A DNA stretch of 64,000 nucleotides from Nageia nagi. Its lineage: Eukaryota > Pinophyta. The notes under the pieces were generated by a model, which ran no database searches, was not told the origin of the DNA, and saw only the letters and a list, made by a program, of their open reading frames with translations. How positions within the stretch are numbered: the stretch's first letter is position 1; each line of letters opens with the position of its first letter. The DNA is taken from contig JBITNC010000001.1 of assembly GCA_050084985.1 (NCBI GenBank), forward strand, positions 100,440,001-100,504,000, read 5' to 3'. The translations under genes and the position numbers were made by a program. Shown here in pieces: positions 22,990-35,099 of this stretch.

Positions 22990-23345
22990 TTACTTGTATT
23001 TGCCTTTTATTCTTTCATATTTTACATACATGTATGTATTAGGCCACTTTTTAGAAAAATTATTTTGTGCGTATTCTATAATCATTTTAGACCATGAAAC
23101 TATATTTTCATCATGTATCTTATCAAATAATTCAAGAGCCTTCTGTATTCTTCTATATTTTACATACATGTCTTAGGGCCTTTTTTAGAAATCTCATTTT
23201 GTGTGTATCTTGCAATCATTATAGACTATAAAATTGTATTTGTATCATGCATATTGTCAAACAATTATTGGGCCTTATGTATTTTTCCTCTTTTTGCATA
23301 TATGCCTTAGGGTCTTTTCTAAAAAAAATCCATTTTATAGATATC
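22990..23345 (-). pseudogene. Antisense PPR relic with ~134-bp tandem units
   Basis: The reverse complement reads as PPR P/S motifs closely matching the gene at 4341. Its best-preserved part encodes a DMYVKYRRIQKALELFDKIH-like run, then IVSWSKMIIEYAQN and FSKK (about 23173 down to 23045). The FSKK words recur with exact 134-bp steps (about 23051, 23185, 23319). Each unit joins the end of an AQNGFSEK motif straight to the next MYAKCG motif, so the L motif (QMQLS...GALEEG..) is missing from every unit. No intact frame. Confidence 0.75.
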
Positions 23346-24199
23346 TTGTGTTGTGTAAAACACCATTTATATGGGTAACTCTATCACTCCTTACAATTTT
23401 GATATTATCCAATTTTTTCTTTACTTATGAGACTTTTTTTTTCCTTTTTTCTCAATTATGTAACATTTGTTCAAGTGTTAATAGTTAGAATTCAATAGTA
23501 TCTAGAACCTGGTAACCAAGGTTTGGGAGCTATTAACTAGGGTTAAACTTTGCTAAGTATTCCAAACAGCTAGAGCTAGGGAGATTTCAATGAGTGACAT
23601 CATCCCTAAATCCAAAAGCTTTGAACTCTATAAGCACTTAGCAATGGATAATAGAACTAAGGAGATTTTCAATCGTTGCTCCCTTCCTAGATATAAATGA
23701 CTCATATTCTAAAAATGAGATAGAGTAGAACCTACATTACACAGCTTGAAGGATTTCTTAGACCAATGATATCCTAGTGAATAATAACTCTCGAACTTAG
23801 AAGCCCCAAAAATAAAAGATCAAATGTTAATAGAACATGGAGCAAGAGTCAATTACAACTAGGGGGATTTTTGAGCATGATGTTATCACTCCATGAAAAA
23901 GTCCCCAAAGCTAGCAGTTGTGGTTATTAGATGATGGAGAAGAATCAACACATAATAATTGAAGAAGCTAGAAATATTACAACCAAGTATTCAACACTTA
24001 CACCTACACTTGGGTCCATCCAATTTGGGATGTGGGGTCCCCATGCCTATGTAAATGGGTTGACATTAGCACACATTTTCACATGGAATTATGAGGTTGA
24101 ATGTGCACCAAGATCTAAGTACTAAAGATATATAATATTGCGTAGGAGAAGTTAGCTATCTACACTAACAAAGTAGAAGCTTAATGGCCAATCATAAAT
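23346..24199. other. Spacer, no gene recognised
   Basis: Mixed AT-rich sequence. No recognised domain, LTR or tandem structure was found. Confidence 0.35.
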
Positions 24200-24818
24200 G
24201 ATCAAAGACATAGTACATAGAGCCTAGAATATTATGGAATGATACTAATTGAGAGAAACAATTCTAAGTAACTAAATTCTTATTTACCCATGATCACATG
24301 AAGAATCCTTTAAATCCTTAAGCATTAAGAACACACACTCAAAGTACCATTCACACAAGATGACACCAATATGAAATGGTTCCTCCAACCATGGGATTAC
24401 ATCCACTAATCTAAGATCTTATTCTCAAAAAGCACTCTCTTATAAAAACTCTTTCTCACTTCTCCTATAATGTAAACAAGATCATATCTTTGCTACAAAA
24501 TTGAGTGAGTAATCTCAAGGAGAGGGCCTTCTACTTATAGGTTAAAATCCTTCCTTAAATCACCCTTTTAACCATTATACAATATCATGACATTCATCAC
24601 CCCTTTACCCAAGGGGAATGCTCATGATATGGAGTGTAGGACAAGTTACATTGTCATATTCAAAAATAATTAAAAGGTATCTAAGGACACTTTTAAGTAT
24701 TAGTTAACTTACATTATCATATTCACTAAATACTTAAGGTATTTAGGGATACCCTTAAGTATAAAGTGAATTACATTAAGATACCTTATAAAAATGTAGT
24801 ATACATTCCAACAAGTAC
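24200..24818 (-). repeat. LTR (probably solo), minus orientation
   Basis: Right end reads attccaaca, i.e. TGTTGGAAT on the minus strand. It shares with 30260-30852 a diagnostic series of words: ggttcctccaac, tacatccactaa, cttctacttatagg, acccttttaccc-like, tttacccaaggggaatgctcatga and tggagtgtaggacaagttacatt. The left boundary is approximate. No polypurine tract or primer site is adjacent on the inner side, so it is best read as a solo LTR. Confidence 0.65.
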
Positions 24819-25075
24819 ACTACAACAATGCTAGTTATAAAAATAATTAGAAGTAGCTGAATTCATAGCAAATACAAATAGGGAATTTTAGAGGATCACT
24901 ATAAAAGGCCTATATCTATGCTAGATTCGATGATGGGCAACAATAGTTGTAGTAACCACCTGAACACTACATATCTAGAGCCATCAAACCACTAAAACTT
25001 CTTAAGTATTGAACCATAAATTAAGCTACCAGAACATTAAATTTTGTACTAGTATAGGAATCATAGGAGCTTATC
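24819..25075. other. Short spacer
   Basis: No recognised feature. It ends in ttatc (25071-25075), the left target-site duplication of Copia-1. Confidence 0.5.
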
Positions 25076-25640
25076 TGTTGTGTGTGGAGCATGATTATTT
25101 AGAATTCTTTATTTCACCTGGATGTATACCCTAGGAAGTTTGTACACCCCTCCATGAGGGGGGTTAGTCCCCCCTGTGGGGGTCCAGGGGGAACATCCCC
25201 CCGGTTGGGGGGTCCAGGGGCCAGCAATCCCCTGGCAGGGGTTCGGGGGCAACGCCCCCAAAGCTAAAAATAGATGTTAATCTGGGTTGTTCATTAGGTG
25301 AATGATCTGATAGTAGAACTTATGTTTGGTTTAGGGTTTTTTCCCTAGATGGCAACCCCTCTCTTTATATGAGGGCATTATAGTAGACGTGCGTTGGTGA
25401 GCAGAAACAAAGACATGAGATGTGAGAGAAAATAGAGGATATTACAGCAGATCTACTGTAGGTTGTATTTCTTCACTTTGCTGGATAATAGAAAGGAAGG
25501 ACTGGCTATTTGGTGTGGATGTAGCCCAAATTGGGTGAACCACGTATATCTATGTCTCTCTTGTTTATGCATTTTCTATGTTTATATTTTTTACAATATT
25601 TTATGCATTCTGTTGCTTCGAAATATATAATTTTCTAACA
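25076..25640 (+). repeat. Copia-1 5' LTR
   Basis: 565 bp, begins tgttg and ends taaca. It contains a strongly GC-rich block of alternating G and C runs at about 25147-25262, unlike the AT-rich surroundings. Confidence 0.93.
25364..25370 (+). promoter_or_regulatory. Probable TATA box of the Copia-1 LTR promoter
   Basis: tttatat within ctctttatatgagggc, conserved at 29920-29926 in the other LTR. The position in the middle of the LTR fits a Pol II start at the U3/R border. Confidence 0.5.
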
Positions 25641-25715
25641 ACTAGTATCAAAGCTGAAGGTCTATTTGGTTGATAAACTCACAGGAAAGAAGAATTCCTC
25701 GTTCGAGTGGGAGCA

Positions 25716-28700
25716 ATGGCAAAAGATGGTAAGTTTAGGGTCGAGAAATTTAACAACCAAAATTTCTCACTATGGAAGATGCAGATGGAAGATTATCTGT
25801 ATCAGAAAGATTTGTACCTACCATTGGGTAGAAAAATAAATAAGCTGATGGATATGATAGATGAAGATTGGAACCTTCTCGATAGAAAGGCACTCGGAGC
25901 AGTATGGTTGAGCCTCACTGCATCATTCACCTTCAACATTTTGAAGGAAATAACAACAAAGGGTTTATTTTAGATGTTGTCGAAACTATATGAAAAACCC
26001 TTAGCCTCAAATAAGGTATTTCTTATGAAATAGTCATTTAAATGATTTTAATACTGTTACAAGCTAGTTAAGTTCTGTAGAGGTAAACTTTGATGATGAA
26101 GTTAGAGCTTTGTTATTCTTATGTTCATTACCAAAAAGTTGGAATGGTTTAGTAATGGCCATTAGTAACTCTGTGTCTGGATCTAGTACTTTAAAGTTTG
26201 ATGATGTTATCAGTGCTATCCTTAGCAAGGAAATGTGACGAAAAAGCTTCAATGAGACATCAAGAAATGCTTTGAGTGCAGATTATAGGGGAAGAAAAAT
26301 GGAAAAAGGAAAGAGCTCAGGATATCATAGTAAAATAAAGAAAGGTAGATCCAAGTCCAGATCGGGGTTAGAGTGCTGGAAGGACACCTAAAGAGAGACT
26401 GTAGATCTCGAAAGGGAAAAGAAGGAGATGCATAGCAAGAAAACAATCATGAAGCAAATGTGACAGGTGAGATGTTACAAGATGCTTTGATTCTTTCTTT
26501 CGAAAATATTAATGATTCCTAGGTGGTAGATTCAGGGGCCTCATTCCATGCCACACCTGATAAGAAATATTTTCATGACTATTTTCAAGGAGATTTTGGA
26601 TAAGTTCATTTGGGTGATGATAAACCCTGTAAAATTGTTGGAATGGGTAAGGTTCTTATAAAATAGCAGAATGGAAACCAATGGCTACTAAAGGAGGTAA
26701 GACATGTTCTAGATCTAAGGAAAAATTTGATTTCAACAGGGTAGTTAGGTAGTGAAGGTTGTGTGACAACTTTCACAGATAAAGCTTGGAAGGTCACCAA
26801 AGGAGCCCTGGTAATGGCAAGAGGTGAAAAGGTTGGTACATTATATTTATGCAATGGTATTTCTAACTCTGTTAATGCTTTAACTTCCAAAGGAGTAGAT
26901 GCAGCGTTATGGCATCATAGGCTCAGACACATGAGTGAAAAGGGGATGAAGATTCTTCACTCAAGAAATTTGTTGCTAGGTTTGAAGAATGTTGATTTGG
27001 ATTTCTGTGAGAATTGCATTTATGGAAAATATAAGAGAGTCAGATTTCTCAAAGTTGGGAAAGAAAAGAAGAGCCAAAAATTAGAGCTTGTGCATACAGA
27101 TGTATGGGGACCTGCTCAGGTATCATCTCTTGGTGGATCTCATTATTATGTTACCTTTATTGATGATGCAACTAGAAAAACTTGGATTTATTGTATTAAG
27201 AATAAATCTGATGTATTTGATACTTTCAAGAAATGGAAAGCTTTGGTTGAGATTGAGATAGGAAAGAAATTGAAGTGTCTTAGATCAGATAATGGAGGTG
27301 AATATTGTAGCAAAGATTTTGATAGGTACTATTCAGAACATGGAATTCATAGAGAGAAGATAGTTCCAAGAACACCACAAGAAAATGGTGTGTCAGAAAG
27401 GATGAACAGGACAATCATGGAGCATGCAAGGTGCATGAAATTGCATGCAGGATTGCCTTTACAGTTTTGGGTAGAAGCTGTAGATACTGTTGTTTATCTA
27501 ATAAATGGAGGGCCTTCAAGTTCCTTGGATGGTGGTGTTCCAGAGGAAGCATGGACAGGTAAAAAGGTAAACTACTCCTTTTTACAGCCTTTTGGTTGTG
27601 AGGCCTTTGTCCATATTGATAAAGAAAATAGAACAAAGCTTGAGGCAAAGTCAAAGAAATGTACCTTTATTGGATATGGTGTTAATGATTTTGGTTATCG
27701 CTTATATGATTATGAAAATCACAAAATCATTAGAAGTAGAGATGTAGTATTCAATGAAAAGGTCTTGTATAAGAATCAGTTGCAGGAAAAGAAATAAGAA
27801 AAAGAAAACAAGGAATACACAGTTCTTGATGAAATCACTAAAAAAGTAAAGGTGCCAGAAAATAATAATAACCAACAACCACAACAGTAACAGGCACCCC
27901 AAACACCTGAAAGTGGTGTTAGAAGATCTACCAGGATAAGTAGACCCCCTGAACGATACTCTCCTTCATTATATTATTTATTGTTGACTGATTCTGGTGA
28001 ACCTGAATGTTATGAAGAAGCAATGCAGGTTGAAATCAGGAAGAAGTGGGAGGTAGCCATGGAAGAAGAGATGGAATCCTTAATGCATAACCAGACTTGG
28101 GACTTAGTCAGGTTGCCTACAGGAAAAAATACACTGAAGAATAAATGGGTTTACAGGCTAAAGGAAGAAGATGGAGGAAAATAGAGGTACAAAGCTAGAC
28201 TTGTGGTGAAGGGGTTTGCACAGAAGAAAGGTATTGATTTTGATGAAATATTTTCTCCTGTTGTTAAAATGACTTCAATCAGAACTATTTTTAGTCTTGT
28301 AGTAGCTGAAGATTTGCATCTTGAGCAGTTAGATGTAAAGATAGCCTTTCTCCATGGGGATCTGGAGGAAGAGATATATATGCAATAGCCATAAGGATAT
28401 GAGGTGAAAGGGAAGGAGAAACTAGTGTGCAAGTTGAAGAAGAGCTTATATGGCTTGAAACAGGCTCCAAGGCAGTGGTATCTAAAATTTGACAAGTTTA
28501 TGTCTGAACAAGGTTACACTAGATGTCACTCTGATCATTGTGTTTATTTGAAAAAGCAAAATGATGGTAGCTATATTATATTGCTATTGTATGTAGATGA
28601 CATGCTTGTTGCAGGGTCTAACATGCAGGAAATAAATGTGCTCAAAAGAAAATTGGCAAATTCATTTTCAATGAAGGATTTGGGAGCTACAAAACAAATC

Positions 28701-29552
28701 CTTGGTATGAGAATCACTAGAGATAGGAAAAATCACAAATTAACATTGTCTCAGAATGAGTACATACAAAAGGTATTGAAAAGATTTAATATGCACAATG
28801 CAAAACTAGTTAGTACACCTTTTGCTAGCCATTTCAAACTTAGTAAGGAAATGTGCCCAAAGACCCAAGAAGACATGGATTATATGTCTAAAGTTTCATA
28901 TGCATCAGTAGTTGGAAGCTTAATGTATGCAATGGTCTGCACAAGGCCTGATATTGCACATGCAGTGGGAGTTGTAAGTAGGTACATGAATAATCCAGGA
29001 AAGGAACATTGGATGGCAATGAAATGGATTCTCAGATATTTGAAATGTACCACAAATCAAGCATTATGCTTTGGTGGTTCAAACATTTCCCTACAGGGAT
29101 ATGTTGATGCAGATATGGTAGGTGACAGAGATAACAGGAGGAGCACTACAAGATATGTATTTACTGTTGGTGGAATAGCTGTTAGTTGGGTTTCAAAAAT
29201 CCAAAGTGTTGTTGCACTTTCAACAACAGAAGCAGAGTATGTTGCTGCTACAGAGGCTAGTAAAGAAATGATTTGGTTACAAAGGTTTATGAGTGAATTG
29301 GGTAAGGAGCATGATATGGGGATGCTATATAGTGATAGCCAAAGTGCCATTCATCTTACAAAGAACTTAGCATTTCATTCTAGGACCAAACACATACAAC
29401 TCAAGTACCATTTCATACGATCAGTGTTGGAAGATGGAGAGATAAAGCTGGAAAAGATACATACTAGCCAGAATCCTGTAGATATGTTAACAAAAGTTGT
29501 AACTAGGGAGAAACTAAGAATATGCTCAGTTTCAATTGGTCTTCAAGGATGA
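25716..29552 (+). pseudogene. Copia-1 gag-pol polyprotein, broken by nonsense codons
   Basis: The ATG at 25716 opens a Copia gag (MAKDGKFRVEKFNNQNFSLW). The zinc knuckle near 26374 is damaged. The protease motif VVDSGASFHATP is at 26523-26558. The integrase is largely intact in the open stretch 26763-27797: GAG-pre-integrase HHRLRHMS, then HTDVWGP, SDNGGEY and ENGVSERMNRT with the three acidic catalytic residues present (D35E spacing). RT lies at 28000-28900, with FLHGDLEEEIYMQ, then a YVDDML catalytic box near 28590; RNase H extends to 29552 with STTEAEYVAAT. In-frame stops include 25971, 27795, 28182, 28386 and 28392. Most fit CAA/CAG or AAA/GAA codons mutated to stops. From about 26500 onward the frame shows no shift. 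Confidence 0.9.
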
Positions 29553-29648
29553 CAATGAAGATGAGAAACAACCAGGTCCAAAGAGGAGTCATTGTCCAGC
29601 AAATGAAGCAGCGATGGAGTTGCTACAATCATTCTCCAAGTGGGAGAT

Positions 29649-30195
29649 TGTTATGTGTGGAGCATGATTGTTCATAATTCTTTATTTCACCCAGATGTAT
29701 ACCCCAGGAATTTTGTACACCCCTCCACATAGGGGGGTTACAGGGGGGACTAGTCCCCCTTGCGGGGGTCCAAGGGCCAACGGTCCCCCGATGGGGGTTC
29801 AGGGGTAGCACCCCCAAAGCTAAAAAAAGATGTTAATCTAGGCTATTCATTAGGCAAATGATCTAATGGTAGAACTTATGTTTGGTTTAGGGTTTTTGCC
29901 CTAGATGGCAACCCCTCTCTTTATATGAGGGCATTATAGTAGACGTGCATTGGTGAGCAGAAATAGAGACGTGAGACGTGAGAGAAAATAGAGGATATTA
30001 TAGCAGATCTACTGTAGGTTGTATTTCTTCACTTTGCTGGATAATAGAAAGGAAGGACTAGCTATTTGGTGTGGATGTAGCCCAAACTGGGTGAACCACG
30101 TATATCTGTGTCTCTCTTATTTATGCATTTTCTATGTTATATTTTCTACAATATTTTATGCATTCTGTTGCTCCGAAATATATAATTTTCTAACA
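29649..30195 (+). repeat. Copia-1 3' LTR
   Basis: 547 bp, tgtta...taaca. It matches the 5' LTR throughout; length differences fall mostly in the GC-rich block (29729-29815). Confidence 0.93.
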
Positions 30196-30254
30196 TTATC
30201 TCCCTACCATGTAAATTATTATATAAATAGTTGTAAATAGATGAATAAAGGATC

Positions 30255-30852
30255 AAACTTTGAAATTTTTTTCACTCTTTGTAATGCATGACCTCTCATA
30301 TATTTAAGTATAACATAATTAGCTTGCCCTTTATTATTTGTAGCTATTCAATTTTGAAGGAACTAACACTAACAAGATAATTCCTAATCAACCAAGATCA
30401 CATGAAAGCTCACAATAAGTTCTAATAAACTCATAAAAAAATCTTACAACACAAGATGTAAGTGGTTCCTCCAACTAAGAGTACATCCACTAACTAGATC
30501 TTTTCTTCAATCACAAATACAACTCTCTTACAATTCTCCTAATCTCAACTCCTACACTTCTATCCTATAGCATAACTTTACTCCATAATTGGTATGTGAT
30601 CACAAAGAGGGAGCCTTCTATTTATAGGCCAAAATCCCTCTTTGGATCACCCTTTTACCCAATGTACAAAAACATGACATGCACATCCTTTTACCCAAGG
30701 GGCATGCTCATGAAATGGAGTGTAGGACAAGTTACATTATCATATTCACTTAAATACTTAAGGTATAAAATGATACCCTTAAATATTAGTGAACTTACAT
30801 AGAATATTTAATACAAACCTTTACAATAATGCATTATACATTCCAACAAATT
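30255..30852 (-). repeat. LTR (probably solo), minus orientation
   Basis: Right end attccaaca (30844-30852), same family as 24200-24818; shared words include cccaaggggcatgctcatga and tggagtgtaggacaagttacatt. Left boundary approximate. The two LTRs flank Copia-1, but no interior of their own element lies between them. Confidence 0.65.
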
Positions 30853-31290
30853 TGTTATCATTGAATGTATGAATGCATGTAATTATACTTGTACCTTTGT
30901 GATGAAATTACAATACCTTAAGTCTAGACCAACTTGTTATTCTTGAACTTAAGCAATGGACTACAGTCTCATCCAGTAGTGTCTAGATCGATTCGGTTTA
31001 ATTTATTTCCTATATTTCCTTTAAACATACTTATTTCATACACTTTAATTTAGTTATTTATTTCCTATTATTTGTCTCTTTACCACACTTTTAACCACAT
31101 ACCATAAGGATTTGGCTTACTCTGTTAAATCTAGTCATTTATACAAACTCTAGTACCTCCATAATGTAGAATCACTATAAGTGCCACTAGAAACTCCTAA
31201 CAACCTAGATTCTTAGAGCTTCCTTTTTCTATAAGAAGAGCTAGGAGGAGTTACAATCCTATTTATTTGAGTAAATTACCTCTAAGATTA
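30853..31290. other. Spacer upstream of the Gypsy-A gag relic
   Basis: AT-rich. No LTR end or primer-binding site for Gypsy-A could be recognised here, so Gypsy-A appears 5'-truncated or its 5' LTR is too decayed to see. Confidence 0.35.
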
Positions 31291-32714
31291 TCTCCACTCA
31301 TAATTGTATTTGTTCCTTCTTTTCTCAACATGGTTCCATAAGCTACATAAATTGTTACCTAAAAATGATTTTATTGATTGGAACATGATGCAAATCCATT
31401 GGTTATACCTATTGGATCTTCTAAAGTTCCATCTAATGCTATGAAAATTCTTCCAAAATATGATAAAAGTGGGAAAAATCAATATGAACATTTTTAAGAT
31501 GTAGGATTTCTTGCAAAAACACTAAACATCAATTATGAGGCTCCTATCCTTTTCATTCATTAATAAAGTTGTTGAATGGTTTAGAACCCTACCTTCTCAT
31601 TCCATAAACACATGGAAAGATATTTCTAGAGCTTTAGATATTTTTTATGGTCATGAAGGAGATGATTTTTCACTATACAATCAACTCATCACTATTAAAA
31701 GGCATCCTCAAGAGGCTATTTATGATTTTAACTCAAAATTTGAAAAGATTTGGAAAATAATTTGTTTTTGAGTCAAATATAGTGTTGAGTGATCCCTCAT
31801 GTATTTTCTAAAGTATTTCATTCTAATATTATCTTGCAAATCATTATGCTAGGTAAAACTCTTCCAAGAGCCTATCAAGTTGCCAAAAGAGCTAAAGATA
31901 ACCTAGTGGCCAGTGGAAAACTACCGCCCATGAGTGTGATGCCTCACTTTTCAAATATACCCCAAAAGAATCATCTAGTTACAAATCCTAATCCTACAAT
32001 GTTGGCATTACTTTCCCCACATCTAAAGTTCCTAACCACTCACAAAAACTCATGTTACCTACTCCTCCTCCTACTAATATGAGTACTAACTCTCAAGATC
32101 AAGGGAGGGTAAGGCATCTTGTAATGATAATAATAAACCTGACCAACCAACTAAGTTTAACAATAAGAAAAAATAGGAATCCAACATATAATAGGCATGA
32201 TTACCAATTTCTAAGAAAATATCCTTAATATCAACTTCCAAATGATCAATCCTCTCCCTCCATTATTATCATCATGGTGTCTTCATCTACTTTTGAAGCT
32301 AGACCAGCTAGTATCACTCAATGGTATCCTCTTTATATTGATCCTCATATCCTTGATTCTTATGTTATCTATTAACATTAATATTTAGGAATGCATTTTG
32401 ATCAAATGGTAGAATATCCTACAACTTCATAAGAACTAGAGGCTCCTATTGATTTAATGTCTAATGTTACAATGATGAATTTGCAAGTACCTATAATAAT
32501 TATTAATCAAATAACTAATGTAAATACAAGAGCTTATATATCAACACTTCCTTAACAAGTTGTTGCTACTACTACAAAAGGTGTGTTTGATGGAAAAAAG
32601 GTTAAACTTGTATCATAACAGACACTTGCAAAACATATGCCAAGTTCAAGTCATCCATAAGTACTAGAGAAGGTTCTATAAGTTTTAGAAAGAGTTTTTG
32701 TAATGCTGATATGA
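31291..32714 (+). pseudogene. Gypsy-A gag relic (outermost element, 5' part)
   Basis: Ty3/Gypsy capsid-type gag. Readable parts are KILPKYDKSGKNQYEH (31440-31490), VVEWFRTLPSHSINTWKDIS (31571-31630) and YNQLITIKRHPQEAIYDFN (31677-31733). This is the classic order of a Trp/Phe-rich core followed by the LxxxKQxxxExVxxFNxKF pattern. LPRAYQVAKRAKDNL follows near 31860-31905. The frame is broken by stops and shifts. The relic stops at 32714 where Gypsy-B is inserted; the protease and pol of the same element resume at 49630. The target duplication tatga at 32710-32714 and 49630-49634 supports this join. Confidence 0.7.
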
Positions 32715-33431
32715 ATTGGATTGTGTTAGGTTAATCTTTGTAGGAGAAGTACTCATTCTATAGGTATCTATACTTAGAGATTCATAAAATATTGAAATAT
32801 GAAGGTGATTGGTGATAAAAACCATGTAGTTAACAACCAAAGTCTACTATTTTTAGGCCATTAATAGCCTTCATTTTGATGAGTCAGTAGTGGAAGTTGA
32901 AGGGGCATTGATAGTTTAGGTAGTTGAATAATTCATGATCATAAAATGACATATTAGATATGTTTCTAGGCCTATTTAATGACATGCTACTCTCTTGATT
33001 CATCAATATTATCTTAGAGAGTTTTGGGGTTTTGGGATTGAAAGGATTTGAAGGAATACAAAGAGTCATTCTAGAATTTTTGTAGTTCTAAAGTTGTTCT
33101 TCTTGCTATAGGAGATTACAATAGTTTTGTAGAATATGATATTTCCATGATTTTGATGGTATTTCTTTATATGCATGTAATATTGTAATGTCCATAGAAA
33201 ATGAGAAGAGAAGGCTCCAATTCCATGTTGGATTAGCCCACATTAGGTGAACTAGGGTAAATCATTGTGTTGATCTTGTTGTATATGATTGAGATTATTA
33301 ATTTATAGTTTTACATTGTACATTTTTTATTTTATATGCAATTTTATGGGTCTCATAATGGTGAATATTTTTTATTTGAATCTATAACTGAGGATTTGAG
33401 TATACTATAAGAATATGATGATTATAGATCA
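32715..33431 (+). repeat. Gypsy-B 5' LTR
   Basis: About 717 bp. It matches 48961-49629 with long shared runs such as ttgattcatcaatattatcttagagagttttggggttttggg (near 32996 and 49199). The start is taken from the target duplication and is not a canonical TG; it may be a few bases off. Confidence 0.75.
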
Positions 33432-33433
33432 TG

Positions 33434-33445
33434 TGGCATCAGAGC
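33434..33445 (+). promoter_or_regulatory. Gypsy-B primer-binding site
   Basis: tggcatcagagc, one mismatch from the common plant tRNA-Met primer site tggtatcagagc, two bases after the 5' LTR. It is where reverse transcription would start. Confidence 0.75.
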
Positions 33446-33587
33446 TTGCATGTAAAAAATTTGAGGCCAAAGTTTTATGGATTTCAAGCCATCATTGATG
33501 TGCTTTTTGATGTTTGGGAGAAGATATCAAATACTAGAATTGATTTTGAATAATCTTGAGATTGGTTAAAGGTACAAAGTGATAGAA

Positions 33588-34640
33588 ATGGATGATTTGA
33601 AGGAGCAATAGTCTAGTGTCCATACCATGTCAGATGCCAAATTTGAAAGGAGATTTTTATTAATTGAGAATCATTTGGCTAAGTTGTTGGTTGCTAGAGA
33701 AAATTTAATGTTAATCAAAGAAAATGAAATGAAGTTGGAGTACCTTATTCATCATGTTCATCAAATTGAGTTCCATTCAAGGTGGAGGCCAAAGTGTACA
33801 TTCCTACTCTTTTTGTGAAGAGGTTTATGCGAAATAGTTGAATAATTGGTTGAAACAATTAGAGGTTTATTTCCAAATTCATGGTGTTGTAAATGATGTT
33901 GATAAAATCTCCTTTTCTAAATTAAATATGGGTGTACATGCTTTAGTTTGGTGTGAAATCCATGTAGAAAATCTTAGTCATAAACACTTATTAGAAGTAT
34001 CTTCTTGGGTGGAATTTAAGAACTTGTTAAGAGATCAATTTTATCCATTGGGACATCATAATAAATAATTAATTAAATGATAATTCTTTAGGAAGTAAAG
34101 AGAGAAAACAGTTCAAGAATACACTATAAAATTTAGAAAAAAATCTACTTTGCTTAAGGTTTCACTAAAAGATCCTTGAACTTTAATGAAGTACATTGGA
34201 GGTTTACATAGTTATTTGTGAATGAATATCATCTTATTTAATCCTACTAATCTTGATCAAGTATGTGTGCAAGCACAATACTTAAAGAAGGATGGTAAAG
34301 TGAGAAGAAAATATGATGAATCCAAGAAGGCTTCTAATTCAAGGGGATCACAAGATAAAGTAAATCTCAAGATAAAGGCAAAGGTAAGAAAAAAACTAAG
34401 ACCTCTAATATTTCAAAGAAAGAAGGTGATAATAGACATTGTATTCATTATGATAAAGATAGTCATGTTAATGATAAATGTTAGAAAGTTCATCCAAAAT
34501 TATGCCCATATAATAAAAATAATAAGGAGAGAACTAATGCTATGGTTCTTAAATGTAAGGATGTTGATGTGAACATTTGTAAAGAGAACAAATCAAAACT
34601 AGAAAGAAAAATGTAATAGTAGCAAAAAAATAAGGAGAGA
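33588..34640 (+). pseudogene. Gypsy-B gag relic
   Basis: ATG at 33588 (MDDLKEQ). The gag core is at 33838-34068: NNWLKQLEVYFQIHGVVNDV, then WVEFKNLLRDQFYPLG, a pattern typical of Ty3/Gypsy gag. A Lys-rich linker and a damaged zinc-binding segment follow near 34435-34505 (HCIHYDKDSHVNDKCWKVHP). The frame shifts and stops several times. The coding sequence is interrupted by the Copia-3 insertion downstream. Confidence 0.7.
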
Positions 34641-34689
34641 AGCTAGAATCCTCATAACTGATCAATCTAAAATGAGAATAGAGCCCAAA

Positions 34690-34853
34690 TAAATAGGGCA
34701 AATACAAGCTAGTGTACAAAAGAATACCAACCATGTGTGAAATGTAAAATGTACAAAGTGACAAAGAAGTGGTTATCACCACAAAAAACTAGATAGAAAT
34801 AAGAATACATAGGAAATAAATAAATATTCTTAAGTAAACTTAATACTCTAACA
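34690..34853 (-). repeat. Copia-3 3' LTR (recognisable part)
   Basis: Matches 39890-40044; only the ~160 bp nearest the TG end are clearly alignable. A longer LTR is likely. Confidence 0.6.
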
Positions 34854-35099
34854 CCCCCCCTTTAAGTGAACAAGGAGGTAAAGTGGCACATCCACAAATA
34901 ATGAGTCCTAGCAACAAGGCCTGATTAGGTACTCATGTACAATATGTAAAAAGAATTTGCAAAACCACATGGGGAAAAAACCTGTCATAGTAGAAGAGGT
35001 AGGATGGAAAGGAAGATTTCCTCATTAACATCCCCCAAGGAAAACTTCCTTCATCCCAAGAAAGCCACACAACTCAAGGAAATGAGGCGATGTAAAGGA

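Larger units (their letters stand above)
25076..30195 (+). mobile_element. Copia-1: complete Ty1/Copia retrotransposon (Tnt1/Tork-like)
   Basis: 5120 bp, flanked by an exact 5-bp duplication ttatc (25071-25075 and 30196-30200). The 5' LTR is 25076-25640 and the 3' LTR 29649-30195. A primer-binding sequence (ctagtatcaaagct, 25642-25655) follows the 5' LTR and a purine tract (aagtgggagat, ~29638-29648) precedes the 3' LTR. A single gag-pol reading phase runs from 25716 to 29552, broken mainly by nonsense codons. LTRs are similar but clearly diverged, so insertion is not very recent. The domain order gag, protease, integrase, RT, RNase H defines Copia. Confidence 0.95.

Noticed and set aside
22925-23488. 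Two plus-strand open frames of 83-84 codons
   Set aside because: They are the antisense of PPR motifs; the minus strand reads as PPR, so these are shadows.
24200-30852. The two minus-strand LTRs as the paired ends of one element with Copia-1 nested inside
   Set aside because: No polypurine tract, primer site or pol of that family lies between them; the remaining interior would be about 320 bp.
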